Below the pieces are notes generated by a model that was given only the letters and a program-made list of their open reading frames with translations, did no database searches and was not told the origin of the DNA. 64,000 nt of DNA from Chinchilla lanigera (taxonomy: Eukaryota > Chordata > Mammalia > Rodentia > Chinchillidae), in the NCBI RefSeq assembly GCF_000276665.1, contig NW_004955433.1, forward strand, positions 21,874,251 through 21,938,250, given 5' to 3'. Both the position numbers and the translations under genes were made by a program. Below are positions 46,636-58,588 of the stretch, one piece after another. Every line of letters begins with the position of its first letter. The first letter of the stretch is position 1.

Positions 46636-47307
46636 TGACACCAAGTTCTTTCTCTTCCTCTCAAATAATTGTGCACCACTCTTACAAGAGGATTGTGTCA
46701 TCAACTGGGATTCTGGTCTTTTCAGTTTGAGAAAGAAGGTTCAGCAGCCCTGAATTTCCAAAGACATTTCAACCATATGGTCTTAATACGTGTTGACATC
46801 ACAAGGAATAAAACCTGAAACAACAGAAATTATTCCCTTTGCAAAACAAATGCTAGAGGGAGAAATCACAGAACAATTTTGCCAAGCTTCTCTGCAATTC
46901 TCACAAGGTTGTGCACATTAATTGCTTGTAGCTGCAGGTTAGTGCTTCTGCTATTTGTGTGGCAGCTAAGTACAAAACAACAGACCCTTCCATCACAGAA
47001 TTAAAGATACCAGGGGCTGGGGGTGCTGCCAGGTAATACGGCCCCTTTGCCAACCTCGTAGGCTGATCCCCAAGGTCAGTCTTCAGGCCTTTTTGCCTTA
47101 TTGAGTTTGAATTGACTAAGTGAGGTGTTTCCCCTGCAGAAGCTACTATACTATGGTCAATTTAAACATGGGGTGGGTTTTATTTGGTTCAAAAAATTGT
47201 GTTATTCCCTCTCATTAATTCTAGTTCTTTTCTGGAATGATTAGTGTCTCATCACTCACAGTATGATCCTAGGCTTGGTGTTTCAAGTCTATCACTGACT
47301 TGCAGGG
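46636..47307. other. Unassigned non-coding DNA
   Basis: No repeat family or gene recognised. Confidence 0.5.
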
Positions 47308-47550
47308 TGTTAGGGTTTATATCTAGATGCCCGCCAAAGCCTCATACACTAATAGGTAGGGCACTTAGAGGTATGATACTCACCAGTGGATTAGTACACT
47401 GGGAGGGAAACCTGGTTGGAGGAGGTGAGTCCCTGGGCACATGACCTGGAAAAGTCTATCTCTCTCCTTCCTGCCTTGGTCTCTCTCTCTCTCTCTCAAT
47501 CTCTCTCTCTCTCTCTCTCTCTCTGCCTCTCTCTTTCTCCCCCCACCCCC

Positions 47551-47603
<53 letters not shown>

Positions 47604-47720
47604 CTATTTCTGTCTCACTCTGCCTCTATCTCTGTTCTTTCTTTTCTTTCATTTGTTTTTTGTTTGTTTGCGCTCTTTCTCTACCCTTTTCTCCTTCTTA
47701 TTCCCCATAACTATCTGCAA
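47308..47720 (+). mobile_element. MaLR LTR, sense, with internal microsatellites
   Basis: Starts TGTTAGGGTTTATATCTAGA, the same terminus as the antisense LTR ending at 40934, then 'tgcccgccaaagcctcatacac', 'gggagggaaacctggttggaggaggtgagtccctgggcac'. The pyrimidine-rich stretch typical of this family has expanded into (CT)n and is followed by (TG)n. The 3' end is not clear, so the element may be truncated near 47720. Confidence 0.75.
47480..47602. repeat. Compound (CT)n - C-rich - (TG)n microsatellite
   Basis: CT run at 47480-47524, a C-rich bridge, then TG run at 47552-47602. Low-complexity frames here (SLSLSL, VCVCVC) are artefacts. Confidence 0.97.
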
Positions 47721-48039
47721 ATGCTCAATTCCTAACATGGTGATCTCCTGGAGAACTGTGGCAGCCTCTAACTCGATTGGAGGATCTACTACTCACTTCT
47801 TCCCAATTCTCTGATCACTGTTTGAAACCAGGCATGGTGGGAATTTTTACACTATGGAATTTGGCAAGTGTGCAAGTCAGAACCATCACTCCTTACCCTG
47901 GTTGTCAAACATTTACCTGCACACCACGGCTGTGATCACTTTTTTTTAACAGAATATTGACATAACTGACCTAAGTTAAAATAGCCATAGGTGAAACAAA
48001 TTTAAAACACACATACAGAGAGAGTGAAAAAGAAAGGGG

Positions 48040-48041
<2 letters not shown>
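47721..48041. other. Unassigned non-coding DNA
   Basis: 'ccaggcatggtggg' at 47829 resembles a B1 start, but nothing B1-like follows. Confidence 0.45.

Positions 48042-48081
<40 letters not shown>
48042..48081. repeat. (GA)n microsatellite
   Basis: Uninterrupted GA run of about 40 bases. Confidence 0.97.
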
Positions 48082-48083
<2 letters not shown>

Positions 48084-48229
48084 TTATCCAGCTTTGAAAG
48101 AGCTCATCTATATCAGTTCTTTAGGGAAGATCAGTCTCCTACAGTGGAGGGTGCTGGCAGATGCCAGGTTTTGCACCTTCCATGTAACAGGAATACATTG
48201 TCTTTAGCATTCCATTTACTGTTTATAAC

Positions 48230-48320
48230 TTTGAAAGATAAACTGAGGTTTAGCACAATTTAAACAGTCTGGCCCCACGCACAGAACTGGTAAGTTGCAG
48301 AACCTCACTGGCCAATAACA
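48230..48320 (-). repeat. MIR SINE fragment, antisense
   Basis: 'gaaagataaactgaggtttagcacaatttaaacagtctggccccacgcacagaactggtaag' in antisense MIR order. Confidence 0.5.
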
Positions 48321-49947
48321 ACCTGAAAGTTCCCCACCATTCATGTTTTTGTCCCTGTCAGAAATGTTGAAGGTATAGAATGAAAGATCCTTCAGTTCAC
48401 ACAAAACCCATCCAGATTCATGCAGATGCCAACAACTCAGGGCACCGATTCAGAGAGGATTGCTGATGAGTCCCATTTGGGGTTTGGGAGGCAGTGAAAT
48501 TACAGAGGAATATAGAGATTAGAACAAGAGATTTCTAGTGTGTTCACCATGAAGAAATGTGAAATGTTTCAGGACGGAGGCATGTTTAACCCAGTTTAAA
48601 GATTATACAATGTATACATGCATTAAAATATCACATGGTAGCCCAATAATGTGTACAATTTCATGTATTTATATAACAGTTTAAAAATGTAATTTAAACT
48701 AAAAATCACAAAAGGAAATCATCTTGTGTGCTTCATCATTTAAATGCTCAAATCCGTATGTCTAGAATGGTCAATTGATTTTAAACTCTTAAACTAGAGA
48801 AGTTAAGTTTTTCAGTTATTATTTTCTTCTTTAAAATAATGTTAAGGTAATTAAGGGCAGAGATCCCCCCCAAACTTCTCCATATACCTCTCTATAAGTT
48901 CTCTAACTGCACCGAGGCTTAGGGTTACTTAGGACTTCCTCGTGGAAGGGCTTAAATTCAAACTCCAATGTGCTGACTCTAAATCACTAGGGCTTTTCAT
49001 CCACCACCCCACCTACTTTGTGACTGGAGTGAAATGAGTACCATGTGGGGTGTGAGCTCTGTTCATAACGTCTGTGTCCAAAATGCTCTGCAGCAATCTC
49101 CTCCATACTGGTATGTTTCAGCACATCTGAGAACAGGACATTAATTTGCTTCCTACTTTTAACATTTCTTTACTCTCCCCACTGCTAATAGTGAACAGAG
49201 ATGCTGGCCATAATAAGAGACCTCCAGGCAGAGCAGGGCTGCACTCTTCAAAGGCATGGAAGAGGGGGGCCTCCAGCAGGCAGCTGCCTCACAGATGGGG
49301 CTCGTTATGCACGCCACCCTCCCACATGGAAGGGAGGCCAAGTTAGAGCCACAGAAAATTAGAGGCTTTTGCTGGAGAGGCCAGATGTTGAGACAATGGG
49401 GACATCCTGTCTCCACTGGCCAACCTAGAGGTTTTGAGTGCTCTTTGCTGTGGTGGATTATGTGGGCTTTTTCTGCATAAGAAGGAGGTCATATTAAGAA
49501 GTTCTGTTAAGTTGAAAATCAGAGGATCACAAGAGTCAATGTACTGTGTATCATGATCTCAAAAGAATGACCAAAAATGTTATTCAAACCACAGAACAAA
49601 TGAATAATATAACCAGTTTGATTGTTTAAAAATCAGTGGAATTGTTTGCAAAACAAAGTGAGACCACTATTAGCTTGAATCTCACCTATGCAAGTAAAGA
49701 TAGAAGCAGAGACTGAAAGGATCTGGTGCTGGGTGAGTTCTATTTCATTTATAACTCTTCCATGACACACACTATTGTACACATTTCTAGGGGCATTGTG
49801 ACCTAGTACCCACTGGAGCATTTTATAAACAGCGCTACCACCACCACCAATACATAATGGATCAAAAAGACGAAGTGGGCTCCCCAAAGGTCTTCCAGTT
49901 GTAAGTGGCAAAGTTAAGACTCAAGCCTTCTGATTTGAGCTTTTACA
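48321..49947. other. Mostly unassigned non-coding DNA
   Basis: A weak antisense MIR tail may lie at about 49880-49945 ('gttgtaagtggcaaagttaagactcaagccttctgattt'). Overlapping frames at 49146-49480 on both strands lack recognisable domains. Confidence 0.45.
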
Positions 49948-50120
49948 TCAGTGTTTCTCAGTATGATCTTTGGGTTTGCTGTCTTACTCATCACCTACGA
50001 ATTGTTACAAAAGAAAATCCCCAGGCCTCATCCCAGACTTACTAAGTGCTTAGGGACCCATGCTTTCAAACCAAACAGCTGATTTGGATATATGCTAAAG
50101 TTTGGGAGCCACAGGCTTGC
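49948..50120. mobile_element. MER5-like hAT fossil
   Basis: 'atcagtgtttctcagtatgatctttgg', 'catcacctacgaattgttacaaaagaaaatccccaggcctcatcccagacttac' and 'gctaaagtttgggagccacaggctt' follow MER5 order between its inverted ends. Confidence 0.65.
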
Positions 50121-52029
50121 ACTACATTACTGCTCTTTAAAGCAGCCCCTGTCACTAGGATTCAAAGGTTTTCTAGTCTCTTCCAATCCCTTTCAATTAA
50201 AGCTCTAGTGTTCATAAGCAGAAGAATAGCCCTTCAGGAGTCTGCTGGACAAAGCATTGTGAGATTTGGCTGTCTCCAATGAAAACAAATCCCAGTGAAA
50301 TAACTTTGGTCCTGGCTTCCTCTGGTTCAGTGGTTGCAGGTGGTGAGATGCAAAAAACCAGGAGGGTGGGACACTGCAAAACGCTTTGAGGCAGCCAAAA
50401 CCCTGTCTTTCCTTGCTGAGTTCCTGAACCACCGAATAGGATGCACACGCTGCCTTCTCAGCATTGACCGTGGTGAACCACCATAGGGCTTGGATTTCCA
50501 TATTAGGTAAAAGAATAGACTTCTAATATTCTATCTACAAAAACTGATAAGTGTCAAAGTGATGGATATGCTAATTAGCTTTACATAATCCTATAATATA
50601 TGCATTGATCAAAGCGTCATAATATAGTACATAAATATACACAATTATTTTTTCTTAGTTAAATGTATTTTTAAAAGAAGGAGGAAATCCTCCACAAATC
50701 TTTTGTATAGAAGAGAATACATACTTTGTCATGGATCACAATCAATGAACAACTACTCATTCATTTATGTTGTGGGCTATTCCTATCACTGTACAGGCCA
50801 ATAAGCCTCAGTGAGGTCAATAAGTTTTGTTCAGATTTGTAACTTGTCTCGTTATAGTAATTGTTTTGGATCTTCATTAAAATGCCAACTGTAGAACTTG
50901 AAAATTGGAAATTTTCATAATCAAATGTGGCAAACATGGCAAATTTGATGTTCAAAGATTAGAATTTTGTCCAGGATATTCGTTAGAATGCTGGAAATTG
51001 GAGTTATTGCCATTTCTAGTTTGGGAAAGCTAGCTAGAATCCAAGCAATGGCTAGTACCATGCTTTCCTGTGAGAAAAGGAAAGTCACAGAATTATTGAA
51101 CAGGCCACGATTCAGGGAGACAGTTTGAGGAAGTTGTACCATGAGAGTATTGAGAAATTGTGGGTATAATCCCAGGAGATCTACTTATAGTTGTGCCATA
51201 GGCACAGGTTTCCTGGGGTGATTGTTCAAATAAAGGGTGTCAGTTTTCACAAGTTGTTGTTTATCTACTGATACAATTCCCTGGAATCACAAGATGAAAA
51301 TTTTGAGCTGGGGGAATGCCATCATTCCTTGTTCTCTGTGGTTAGCACAAGTTAGGAAGAAAAAATACATTAAAGGCATAACTGAACGGGTTACAAGTTG
51401 ATCATTGTGGCTATTCTGAGTTCTGTGTTTTCAAATGACTTTGGTAAGCAGGATGAAGAGAAGCAATGGCTTGGCTAGAAGATATTTTACTGGGGAATAA
51501 ATAGCTTAAGAAAATTAAGGTGTAACATTCCCTATTTTCGAGTGTTTTCAGCTGAAATCTTCACTGTCATCAGAAATTGAAAAGAGAAGCTTGAACCAGG
51601 TCTGAGAACATCTGAAAATAGATAATACAATTCTTCATGATGTCAAAATAACAGTGTAAGGCCTTTTTATATATTTTGCATATTCCTTTTTTGAAACCCA
51701 ATGTTTGTTCTTTTTTCTTCATAGCTTCAGCATTCCACTTGTAAACCACAGGTGCAGGGAGGTCACATAGACAATACTACAAATAAGAAAGTCTCCGTGT
51801 TTAGCACCGTACAAACGAGAGGACCCTGCCCAATCAGCCACATAACAAAAGTAGACACAACGCAGGGGATGAGCCTCTTCTCTGAGGTTGTTCAAGCATG
51901 AACTGAAAAGGTACAAACAAACTATTGGCTCTGGCATTTTAGGAAAACTCAGTTAATCTATAAAAGAAAGTGTGCAATTATTTTCACACTCAAATCCCCT
52001 CTGCATCTCAAGTACTAATAATGGCCTAG
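50121..52029. other. Unassigned non-coding DNA
   Basis: A/T-rich at 50520-50960. No repeat family or gene recognised. Confidence 0.5.
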
Positions 52030-52215
52030 AGCACAAGTTGGCAAGCCACATCTCGTGGGTCAAATCCACTTCTTTTGGTAAATAAAGATTTAGTAAGACA
52101 CAGCCACTTTCAGGCGAGTACATACTGCCCGTGGCGCATTTGTGCCACCGTGGCAGAGTTGAGTACTTGACAGAACACATTGAACCAGCAGAGCATAAAC
52201 TATTTACTACCTTTT
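52030..52215 (+). mobile_element. Charlie-type hAT DNA transposon fossil
   Basis: 'agcacaagttggcaagccacatctcgtgggtcaaatccact', 'ggtaaataaagatttagtaagacacagccac', 'tggcagagttgagtacttgacagaa' and 'gcataaactatttactacc' follow a well known non-autonomous mammalian hAT-Charlie element. Inactive; the transposase was never encoded in this non-autonomous form. Confidence 0.75.
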
Positions 52216-52369
52216 TTAAATATGGAATATGTGGCAACTCTGGCTCTAAGGAGAATAATTTCCTTTTGCCTCTAGCACCCGTACTCTTGTCTAATTCTCA
52301 CCTTCCCTCTGTTTTGCTCACCTTTGATTCTTCTTATGAGAATTCAGAGACTGATCTCTGAACATGTGC

Positions 52370-52510
52370 TGCTTGGGGTCCAATCCCAGTGCAGTCACTC
52401 ACTCATGACGTGAGCTGGGCACACTCCATTCACTATCTGAAGTTCAGTTTTCCTCCTTGCAAAATGAGATTGGCTAGGCCTACCTCACAGGGCTCTCCTG
52501 GGACTTCTGT
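52370..52510 (+). repeat. MIR SINE
   Basis: 'cttggggtccaatcccagtgcagtcactcactcatgacgtgagctgggcac', 'atctgaagttcagttttcctccttgcaaaatgagattggctaggcctacctcacagggctctcctggga' in sense MIR order. Confidence 0.75.
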
Positions 52511-53811
52511 GGGACCCCACCATTGGAACTGTACAAGCAACACCAGGGCATGTTAGCGACTATCTCAATAGTTGTATTTCCTGCATTAATCTTTCTGGGA
52601 AAATATCCGTCCTCATGTTCCATCATTCAGGATTTTGGCACCAAAAACTGGTGGTACAAGAAATGGTCCATGGTAAGAAAAAAATAGCATTTGGGGAGTG
52701 AGAAAGTTGGCAAATTATCCTTGTAGCCCACCCTCATTTTCCAGCAGCCATATGTCAAGCCCGTCCTGGGGCAGGAGTGGTGGCAAAAACATGCTGGCTA
52801 GAAGCACCAGGGAAGCCTCATGGGATGCTTCTACCCATTATTCCCTAAGAACAATGCGGCCAGAGCACAGAGCTCCATATTACCGAGAGAGCCAGACCAG
52901 GCAGCGAGTCAGTCGCTGGCTGTCCTCCTCCTGTTAATCAGAAGCAGGCATGCTCTGCTGAGCAGGCTTCTCAGGAGAATACAGATGCCAGAGTTTGAGG
53001 GAGGGGTGGTGCTCCATTGCAATCCAGGCATCCTTCTCCTCTTCCTGTTCCCCATCACAGAAGCTTCAGGCTAAAAACCTGTAAGCCTATAATGCATCCC
53101 TTCCCTGTGTCTCCTCCCTAGCTACAGTGGTGTAAATTTCATTGCATATCCCAGGATGGGGGGTTCTTACTTTCCCTCAATGAACATCTGGCCCAAAAGA
53201 CCTCTTAATTAAAACCACAAACTAATTATTGTCACCTACACATTCCCCTTATTGTTTACGATTTCTGTTCACCCCACCCCCTAATGCCCGTGGGTTCCCT
53301 CAGGAATGGCTATTCTCTCTGTTTTCCTATTTCCCTTTCACAAATCTCATGTCCCAAGCATGTTTCTCTGTGGAGTTGGAGGTCTGGGACCCTGATTACT
53401 ACCAGGGTTTCCAATTGCCTATTCTCCCCCTGGCCTTTCTGAAAGGTTCTATTGAGAAAGAGGTCATGATTAAAGCCCTTGGAACAAGCAAAGTGTAATT
53501 GAAGCAGTGCTTGGAGCCTTTCAGCTTAACATTCCTCCTCATAAACCACAGCCAAGCAGAGGAGGCTGAAGACCCCTTTCTATACCTCTGCAAAGGACAC
53601 GAGAAGTGTGAAATAGAGGAAGGGGCTGCCCAAAGTCTAATAAGCCTGAAATGTAGGATGCTAAGAGGAAACATCCCTCATGTGTGAAGAAGATGTTTGG
53701 GAAAGGCATGCAGAAAGAGTCATGTTGAACTTGCCACAAAAGAGTGGAAAATGTATTCAAGTTGCGTATACTTCAAGTGTGCACATGTAACTCAGACACT
53801 GCATTGTTGTT
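52511..53811. other. Unassigned non-coding DNA
   Basis: No repeat family recognised. Several 60-91 codon frames overlap on both strands at 53229-53760 without domains. Confidence 0.5.
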
Positions 53812-53849
53812 GGGTGAATGTCTCAGTTTGACATGGGTGAGTGTCTCAG
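53812..53849. repeat. 23-bp-period short duplication
   Basis: gggtgaatgtctcag (53812-53826) recurs as gggtgagtgtctcag (53835-53849). Confidence 0.8.
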
Positions 53850-53869
53850 AAGGAGGGAGACCTGCTGAA

Positions 53870-53990
53870 ATCTGCATCTGAACCCAGCTGTATATGTTCT
53901 ACATATATAATCCTGAGGTAGTTGCTTCATCTTGAGTTTCATTTTCTTCAAGAACTTTTCCTTTCAAGGTCTGGGGAGAAGTCAAGAAAT
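53870..53990 (+). repeat. MIR SINE fragment
   Basis: 'tctgcatctgaacccagctgtatatg', then 'cctgaggtagttgcttcatcttgagtttcattttcttcaa' in sense MIR order. Confidence 0.55.
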
Positions 53991-54599
53991 TGGTATATGC
54001 AGAGTGTGTAATAGAGAATCTATGCATAAAAAGTCCCCATTTCTTACAAATGTCCATCTTTTCTGTCAATACTAGTGGAAGGGAAAGAAGGGCTAGGAGC
54101 TATTTGACTTGAGTTATGGTCAATATCACCAACACAGAAGCTAACTCTATAGGATGCTTTGCACATAGTAGTGATATACTTTACCACAGGTACACTCTAA
54201 TCTAATCACACCAAGAAGCTCTGCATATATGTTCGAGTTATTTCTCTTATTGTTTTAATTGCGTTGAGAAAATAGATGATGTTCACATGAGTGTGTGAAC
54301 TTGCACATACTCATACACACAAGGAAATTCACACCTTAGACTATTCAAACCCATATGCACACATACAAACACACACCCACATACACACAAGAATACTGAT
54401 ACTCCAACAATTAAAAAATTGTTTAAGTTATGTATTGTTATTTTCCCTACTTGAGGAAACAATTGGTGGAGTGTGCCTCTCTTTAAAAAGGAAGGTAAGC
54501 CTTACTTGAAAGCCACTTCATGTCACTTTCAGAATCTGTTAATTGCACTTTGTTGTACATAAAAAGATACTCCCTGAATCATCATGGTTTGTTCTCACA
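53991..54599. other. Unassigned non-coding DNA
   Basis: Contains a loose CA-rich patch at about 54305-54392. Nothing else recognised. Confidence 0.5.
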
Positions 54600-54890
54600 T
54601 GATGAAATGAACAAGAGAAACAACCCAAACATATACTCAGAATTTATTTGTATGAATAAACTATAGTGCATATATCCACAATAGATATCAATATTGTCCA
54701 GACTAAGTTGTTTCTAACTATAGCTACTGAGAGTTTATGATGCTAACATATTAAAATAGTACATCATAAAGCCAAGATGCAAAGTTATACCAATAAACAA
54801 AGAGACACAGGCTATGTGAAAAATTATTCAAAGGAAATATTGGGAAGAAGGCATCATTATGTTAAGAGTTAAATCTATGCATTATATTTT
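54600..54890 (+). mobile_element. Ancient L1 3' UTR fragment
   Basis: 'aacaagagaaacaacccaaacatatactcag', 'gaataaactatagtgcatatatccacaatag', then A-rich sequence, follows the 3' part of old L1M elements in sense. Confidence 0.55.
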
Positions 54891-54924
54891 AATCTATCTT
54901 AATATCTTTAGCATTTCCACATAG

Positions 54925-55110
54925 GGTTGAAATGCTTGGGATTGTATCCTGGTCCTGTTATTCACAAAGCTTGGTAAATTGCTCACTTTCTTAACTCTGG
55001 ATACGTCCCCCCATGTAAAATAAGCATAGTGATAACGTTTCCAGCAGAGGAATGTTGTAAGATTTGCAACGAGTTACATTTAGCATGGTACATGAAAATG
55101 TTTATTGTGC
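54925..55110 (+). repeat. MIR SINE
   Basis: 'gcttgggattgtatcctggtcctgttattcacaaagcttggtaaattgctcactttcttaactctggatacg', 'atgtaaaataagcatagtgataa', 'ggaatgttgtaagatttgcaacgagttacatttagcatggtac' keep nearly full sense MIR order. Confidence 0.75.
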
Positions 55111-55181
55111 TTTGCTATTTAAGAAAAAGGTTGTAAAGGGGGAGCAGAAGCCCAGCAGAGTCAAGGAACGCTGGGTTTTAT

Positions 55182-55209
55182 TGAAAGAGAGAAAGAGAGA
55201 AAGAGAGAA

Positions 55210-55270
<61 letters not shown>
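55182..55270. repeat. (GAGAAA)n to (GA)n microsatellite
   Basis: About 35 bases of imperfect GAGAAAGA units pass into about 50 bases of pure GA. The 157-codon plus frame through it (55064-55537) is an artefact of the repeat. Confidence 0.97.
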
Positions 55271-55272
<2 letters not shown>

Positions 55273-56344
55273 TTGTCTTCAGACCACTCTGGTGCTGATT
55301 ATAGGTCCGTGCAGTCCCCGGTATGCCCCTATCTCTCTTAGAAACAAACAGAAAGCTGCTAGAGTGGAACTCCACACTGACTATCTGCATTCATTCAACA
55401 CCCATCAGGTTCACTGGAAGGTTTTCCTTCTTTCTGATGTAGATAAAAATCTAGCTGGAGCAGCCATGTATTTTCAAGTGGTGAGAGTCAGACTTGAGGT
55501 TCCTGTGTGTATTGGAAACAAGCCTCAGCCAGGCTGAGCACGAGACCAGAGTGAGGGCAGCAACACCTGGCAGAGTGAGCAGGCTGGGTTCTGCCCAAGG
55601 CTAAGCAAATAGCTGAGTGGGGCCACAGCCAGGAATTTCTCACTGAAAACCAGGGCTCTCTTCTGGCTTCACTGGCGCTGCCAGCAAAGTAGAAGCCTCC
55701 GGCCTCTCCTTTCTAAATTCTCTCTCCGCCTATCTCTTTCTCCACCCCTTCTCCTCCGCGCCCCCCCTCCCCCGCATCCCATGCACACACACAACATCCA
55801 TTTGGCTACAGCTCAGTGATCCTTTTTCAGGCCTGAGGCACTTCTAAGAACTCCTCTTATCACTAAGTATTTTCTCGAAGACAGGATGGATGGTATTTAA
55901 AAATGACCCCCTAACATTGGCTTTTGCCACATGACAGGGGTTTTGTCTCACATACTTGACAGCGTATTTCTAGCATAATATGTGACATATGAAATAATTT
56001 GATAATTGAAATTAAAAAATCAGTGAATATATCAGTGTGGAAGCTGTGACTCATTTAGGAGCTCAAAGTAGGGAGCATTTGGAGTTGCTGGTGTAGGGGA
56101 CATGGAAGACAGTGTCACTGGCGGGACAAGGAAGGCTGAGGAATTACAGTGGCTCTTGCCTCTCTTATTCTTTCAGCTTTGTAAGAAGCATGTAGACTCA
56201 GAGTCCCGAATCTCTGTGTCTTTTGGGAGTGCATACACAGGTTTGTGCACCCAGCATAGAGAGACCTTACAGCCTAATACCCATGACTATGACCACAGCT
56301 ATTATGATTCTCAGAGAGGTCATTTTCTTTGCCAGCCAGTGATG
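55271..56344. other. Unassigned non-coding DNA
   Basis: A short C-rich patch at 55740-55790 is the only local feature. It is too small to be a CpG island. Confidence 0.5.
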
Positions 56345-56420
56345 TGTATGCCCTGACCTGTGATGTTCTGTACAGTGCCTGGTATACAGTATGGACTTAA
56401 TAAATGTGTGCTGTGTCTTA
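56345..56420 (+). repeat. L2 LINE 3' end
   Basis: 'gtacagtgcctggtatacagtatggacttaataaatgtgtg' matches the L2 3' end in sense. Confidence 0.7.
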
Positions 56421-56459
56421 AAGTATTAGAGTGTACCAAGGAGACTTAGAAACTCAGAT

Positions 56460-56500
56460 CCAGGTAAGCACTCTACAACTGAGCTACATCCCTCAAGCAT
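56460..56500 (-). mobile_element. Old ID SINE fragment, antisense
   Basis: 'aagcactctacaactgagctacatccc' is the reverse complement of an ID A-box region. Only the 5' half is recognisable. Confidence 0.6.
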
Positions 56501-56528
56501 GGTCAGTGTATCTAAAAGTGTACCTTGA

Positions 56529-56635
56529 AGGGCTGGGGATTTAGCTTAGCAGTGCAGCGCCTGCCTGGTAAGTGCAAGGTTGTGAGTTTGATTCCTGGTA
56601 CCAGAAAAAAAAACCAACCAAATAAATAAATAAAT
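56529..56635 (+). mobile_element. ID SINE, lineage A
   Basis: 'gggctggggatttagcttagcagtgcagcgcc', 'gtgagtttgattcctggtaccag', then an (AAAT)n tail. TSD aaaagtgtaccttga (56514-56528) against aaaagtgtgccttga (56636-56650), one mismatch in 15. Several C-to-T and G-to-A changes at CpG sites suggest greater age. Confidence 0.96.
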
Positions 56636-56650
56636 AAAAGTGTGCCTTGA

Positions 56651-57964
56651 TTTAGTAGAATTTTGTGTTTTATAGGATTTGGGGCCTAGAAGTCTGGTTG
56701 TTAATCCATACAGATGATCATTAGTTTTATCAGGATTTGTAAGACAAATGAATCCAACACTGGGAAAATATAAGAGAGGCAGAGAGAAGGGTAAAAAAGA
56801 AAAAGAATTGAGATGTGTTACATGCATGCACAGTTCTCTATAATGGATGTAATCATTATGTACTGCAATGCGTACTAAAAAATTGAAAATTTTAAAAAAG
56901 ATAATAGAAAAATAAAAAGTATAGTAAAGAAACTGAGATCTAGAAGCTTCAGAAACTAGCCTAGTTTTAAGAACAGAATAAAGCTCTCTGGCTTTGTGTG
57001 AGTCAGACCTGGGGATGCATAATAAAGGTCCTGTCAGCCCACAGTTTGCAGAGGGAGGACCAGAGGGCTGCCTGTTGTCTTAAGAGATCTCCAGCGAACC
57101 TCACAGGACTCCTGGGGGATACCGCTGTCCCTGGCCAGGGAGCTGAGCCTCACTGCACCCCTCCACTAGGCCATCCTTACAGTCATTACCAAATCAAGCG
57201 GCATCTCCCAGTGCCTCTTCCCACAGCCTTCAGACACAGCTCTGGCCTCCAGCAATCCCGGAGGGAAATGCACACACATTTTCTACACCTCTTCAGTTTT
57301 TGTACTTTAGCTTCATGTTAAGAATTGGGATTTTGTAGAGCTGACTCTTTGGTTCTTCAGGGATTCCTTGCCTCTGCCTTGGGATTCCTATGGCCGTGTT
57401 TGTAATCAAAGCCACACAATCAAAGAAAGGCAAGTGGAAGGGCTATTATTTCAGACGAAAGAGCATGGGTAAAGTTATCTGGTTGTGTGTACTAAACGAC
57501 ACTGAACCCTGGAGAGGGCAGTGTTTCCTCCACCTCTTCCTCTGCTGTGTTCCTTTTCAGCTTCCAGCAGAGGCAATCACTGTCGTTTGTGACTCCCCCA
57601 GAATTTCTATCTTCATCATCATACATCCAGCTCTGTCAGGAGTGTGTTCAGCTCCCCCTGACGTAAACTTGAAGGCAGCATCGCTGATGGATTTGCACAA
57701 TTTCACTTTCGACTTCTAACTACATTTTGACTGCATGACACCACAGGAGGGGTGGGGTTGGCAATCGTCTGCAGCAGTCTCCCTCTCTCCTTGTCTTCAT
57801 TTAAGCAGCCCAAGCCCAGCTTCACAGGACCATCTTAGTGCTTGCAGATCTGCGCACACTGGAGGGACAGCTAGGAGCTTACAATATCCAGTAATGCCCC
57901 TGGTCACTGGCCTCTCTCCTGTCACCATCTCCCCACTACTCCTCTATTTTTTTCATTTCTGACC
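56651..57964. other. Unassigned non-coding DNA
   Basis: Frames of 107 (56998-57321) and 109 codons (57390-57719) have no recognisable domains. No repeat family recognised. Confidence 0.5.
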
Positions 57965-58125
57965 CTCTTCTTGAAACAAAACATATATTTACTTATCACC
58001 TGTCCCTCATCCCTACTAACGCTAAAGGCAGCACTTTGTTTATTTTTTTTTCTTCTCCACCCCCAAAGCCAGAAACAGTGCCTGGTGTGCAGCAGGCCCT
58101 CAATAAATATTTACTGAATGAATGG
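57965..58125 (+). repeat. L2 LINE 3' end
   Basis: 'aagccagaaacagtgcctggtgtgcagcaggccctcaataaatatttactgaatgaatg' is a clear sense L2 3' end. The left limit is uncertain. Confidence 0.8.
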
Positions 58126-58204
58126 CCTGGACCAGATGACAGCGTGAGCTGGAAATTAAGCAGGTGGCAGTGACAGTCCTGAGACTGAAGGAACTGATGG
58201 AAAA

Positions 58205-58345
58205 CAGCTCTCTGCTCCAGGACATCGCCTCCCCTCTCAGAGCCTTAGTTTCTACATCTGTCTCACTAGGGATGCAATTACCAAAGCTCCTAGATATCTT
58301 ATAAAGACTAAATGGAAGGAAAAGCACATGAGCGTGTTTAATAAA
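58205..58345 (+). repeat. MIR SINE fragment
   Basis: 'cccctctcagagccttagtttctacatctgtctcactagg' and 'atcttataaagactaaatgga' in sense MIR order. Confidence 0.6.
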
Positions 58346-58493
58346 CCACAGTATCCCTGCTACGTGAGTGATGTATGACTTGCCTGGCCTCATTTTAATG
58401 TTTTCATTGCATCTCTGTTTTAATGGCAAGGTAGTTACAATCCCTTTGAAAGTAGGTAGGATATAAGTGACAGAAATAGAAAAGAAAATGGAG

Positions 58494-58588
58494 GGGCTGG
58501 GGATTTAGATCAGCGGCACAGTGTCTGCCTGGCAAGTGCAAGGTCATAAGTTTGATCCCCGGTACCAGAAAAAAACCAAAAAAAGAAA
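58494..58588 (+). mobile_element. ID SINE, lineage A
   Basis: 'gggctggggatttagatcagcggcacagtgtctgcc', 'cataagtttgatccccggtaccag', then an A-rich tail. TSD agaaaagaaaatggag at 58478-58493 and again at 58589-58604. The tail and TSD are both A-rich, so the right edge is soft. Confidence 0.94.

Noticed and set aside
47829..47842. B1 start (ccaggcatggtggg)
   Set aside because: No further B1 sequence follows; a chance or tiny fragment match.
55064..55537. 157-codon frame with a long RERERE run
   Set aside because: It reads through a (GA)n microsatellite. The flanks show no protein similarity.
55700..55800. CpG island or promoter
   Set aside because: The C-rich patch is short, pyrimidine-skewed and has only a few CpGs.
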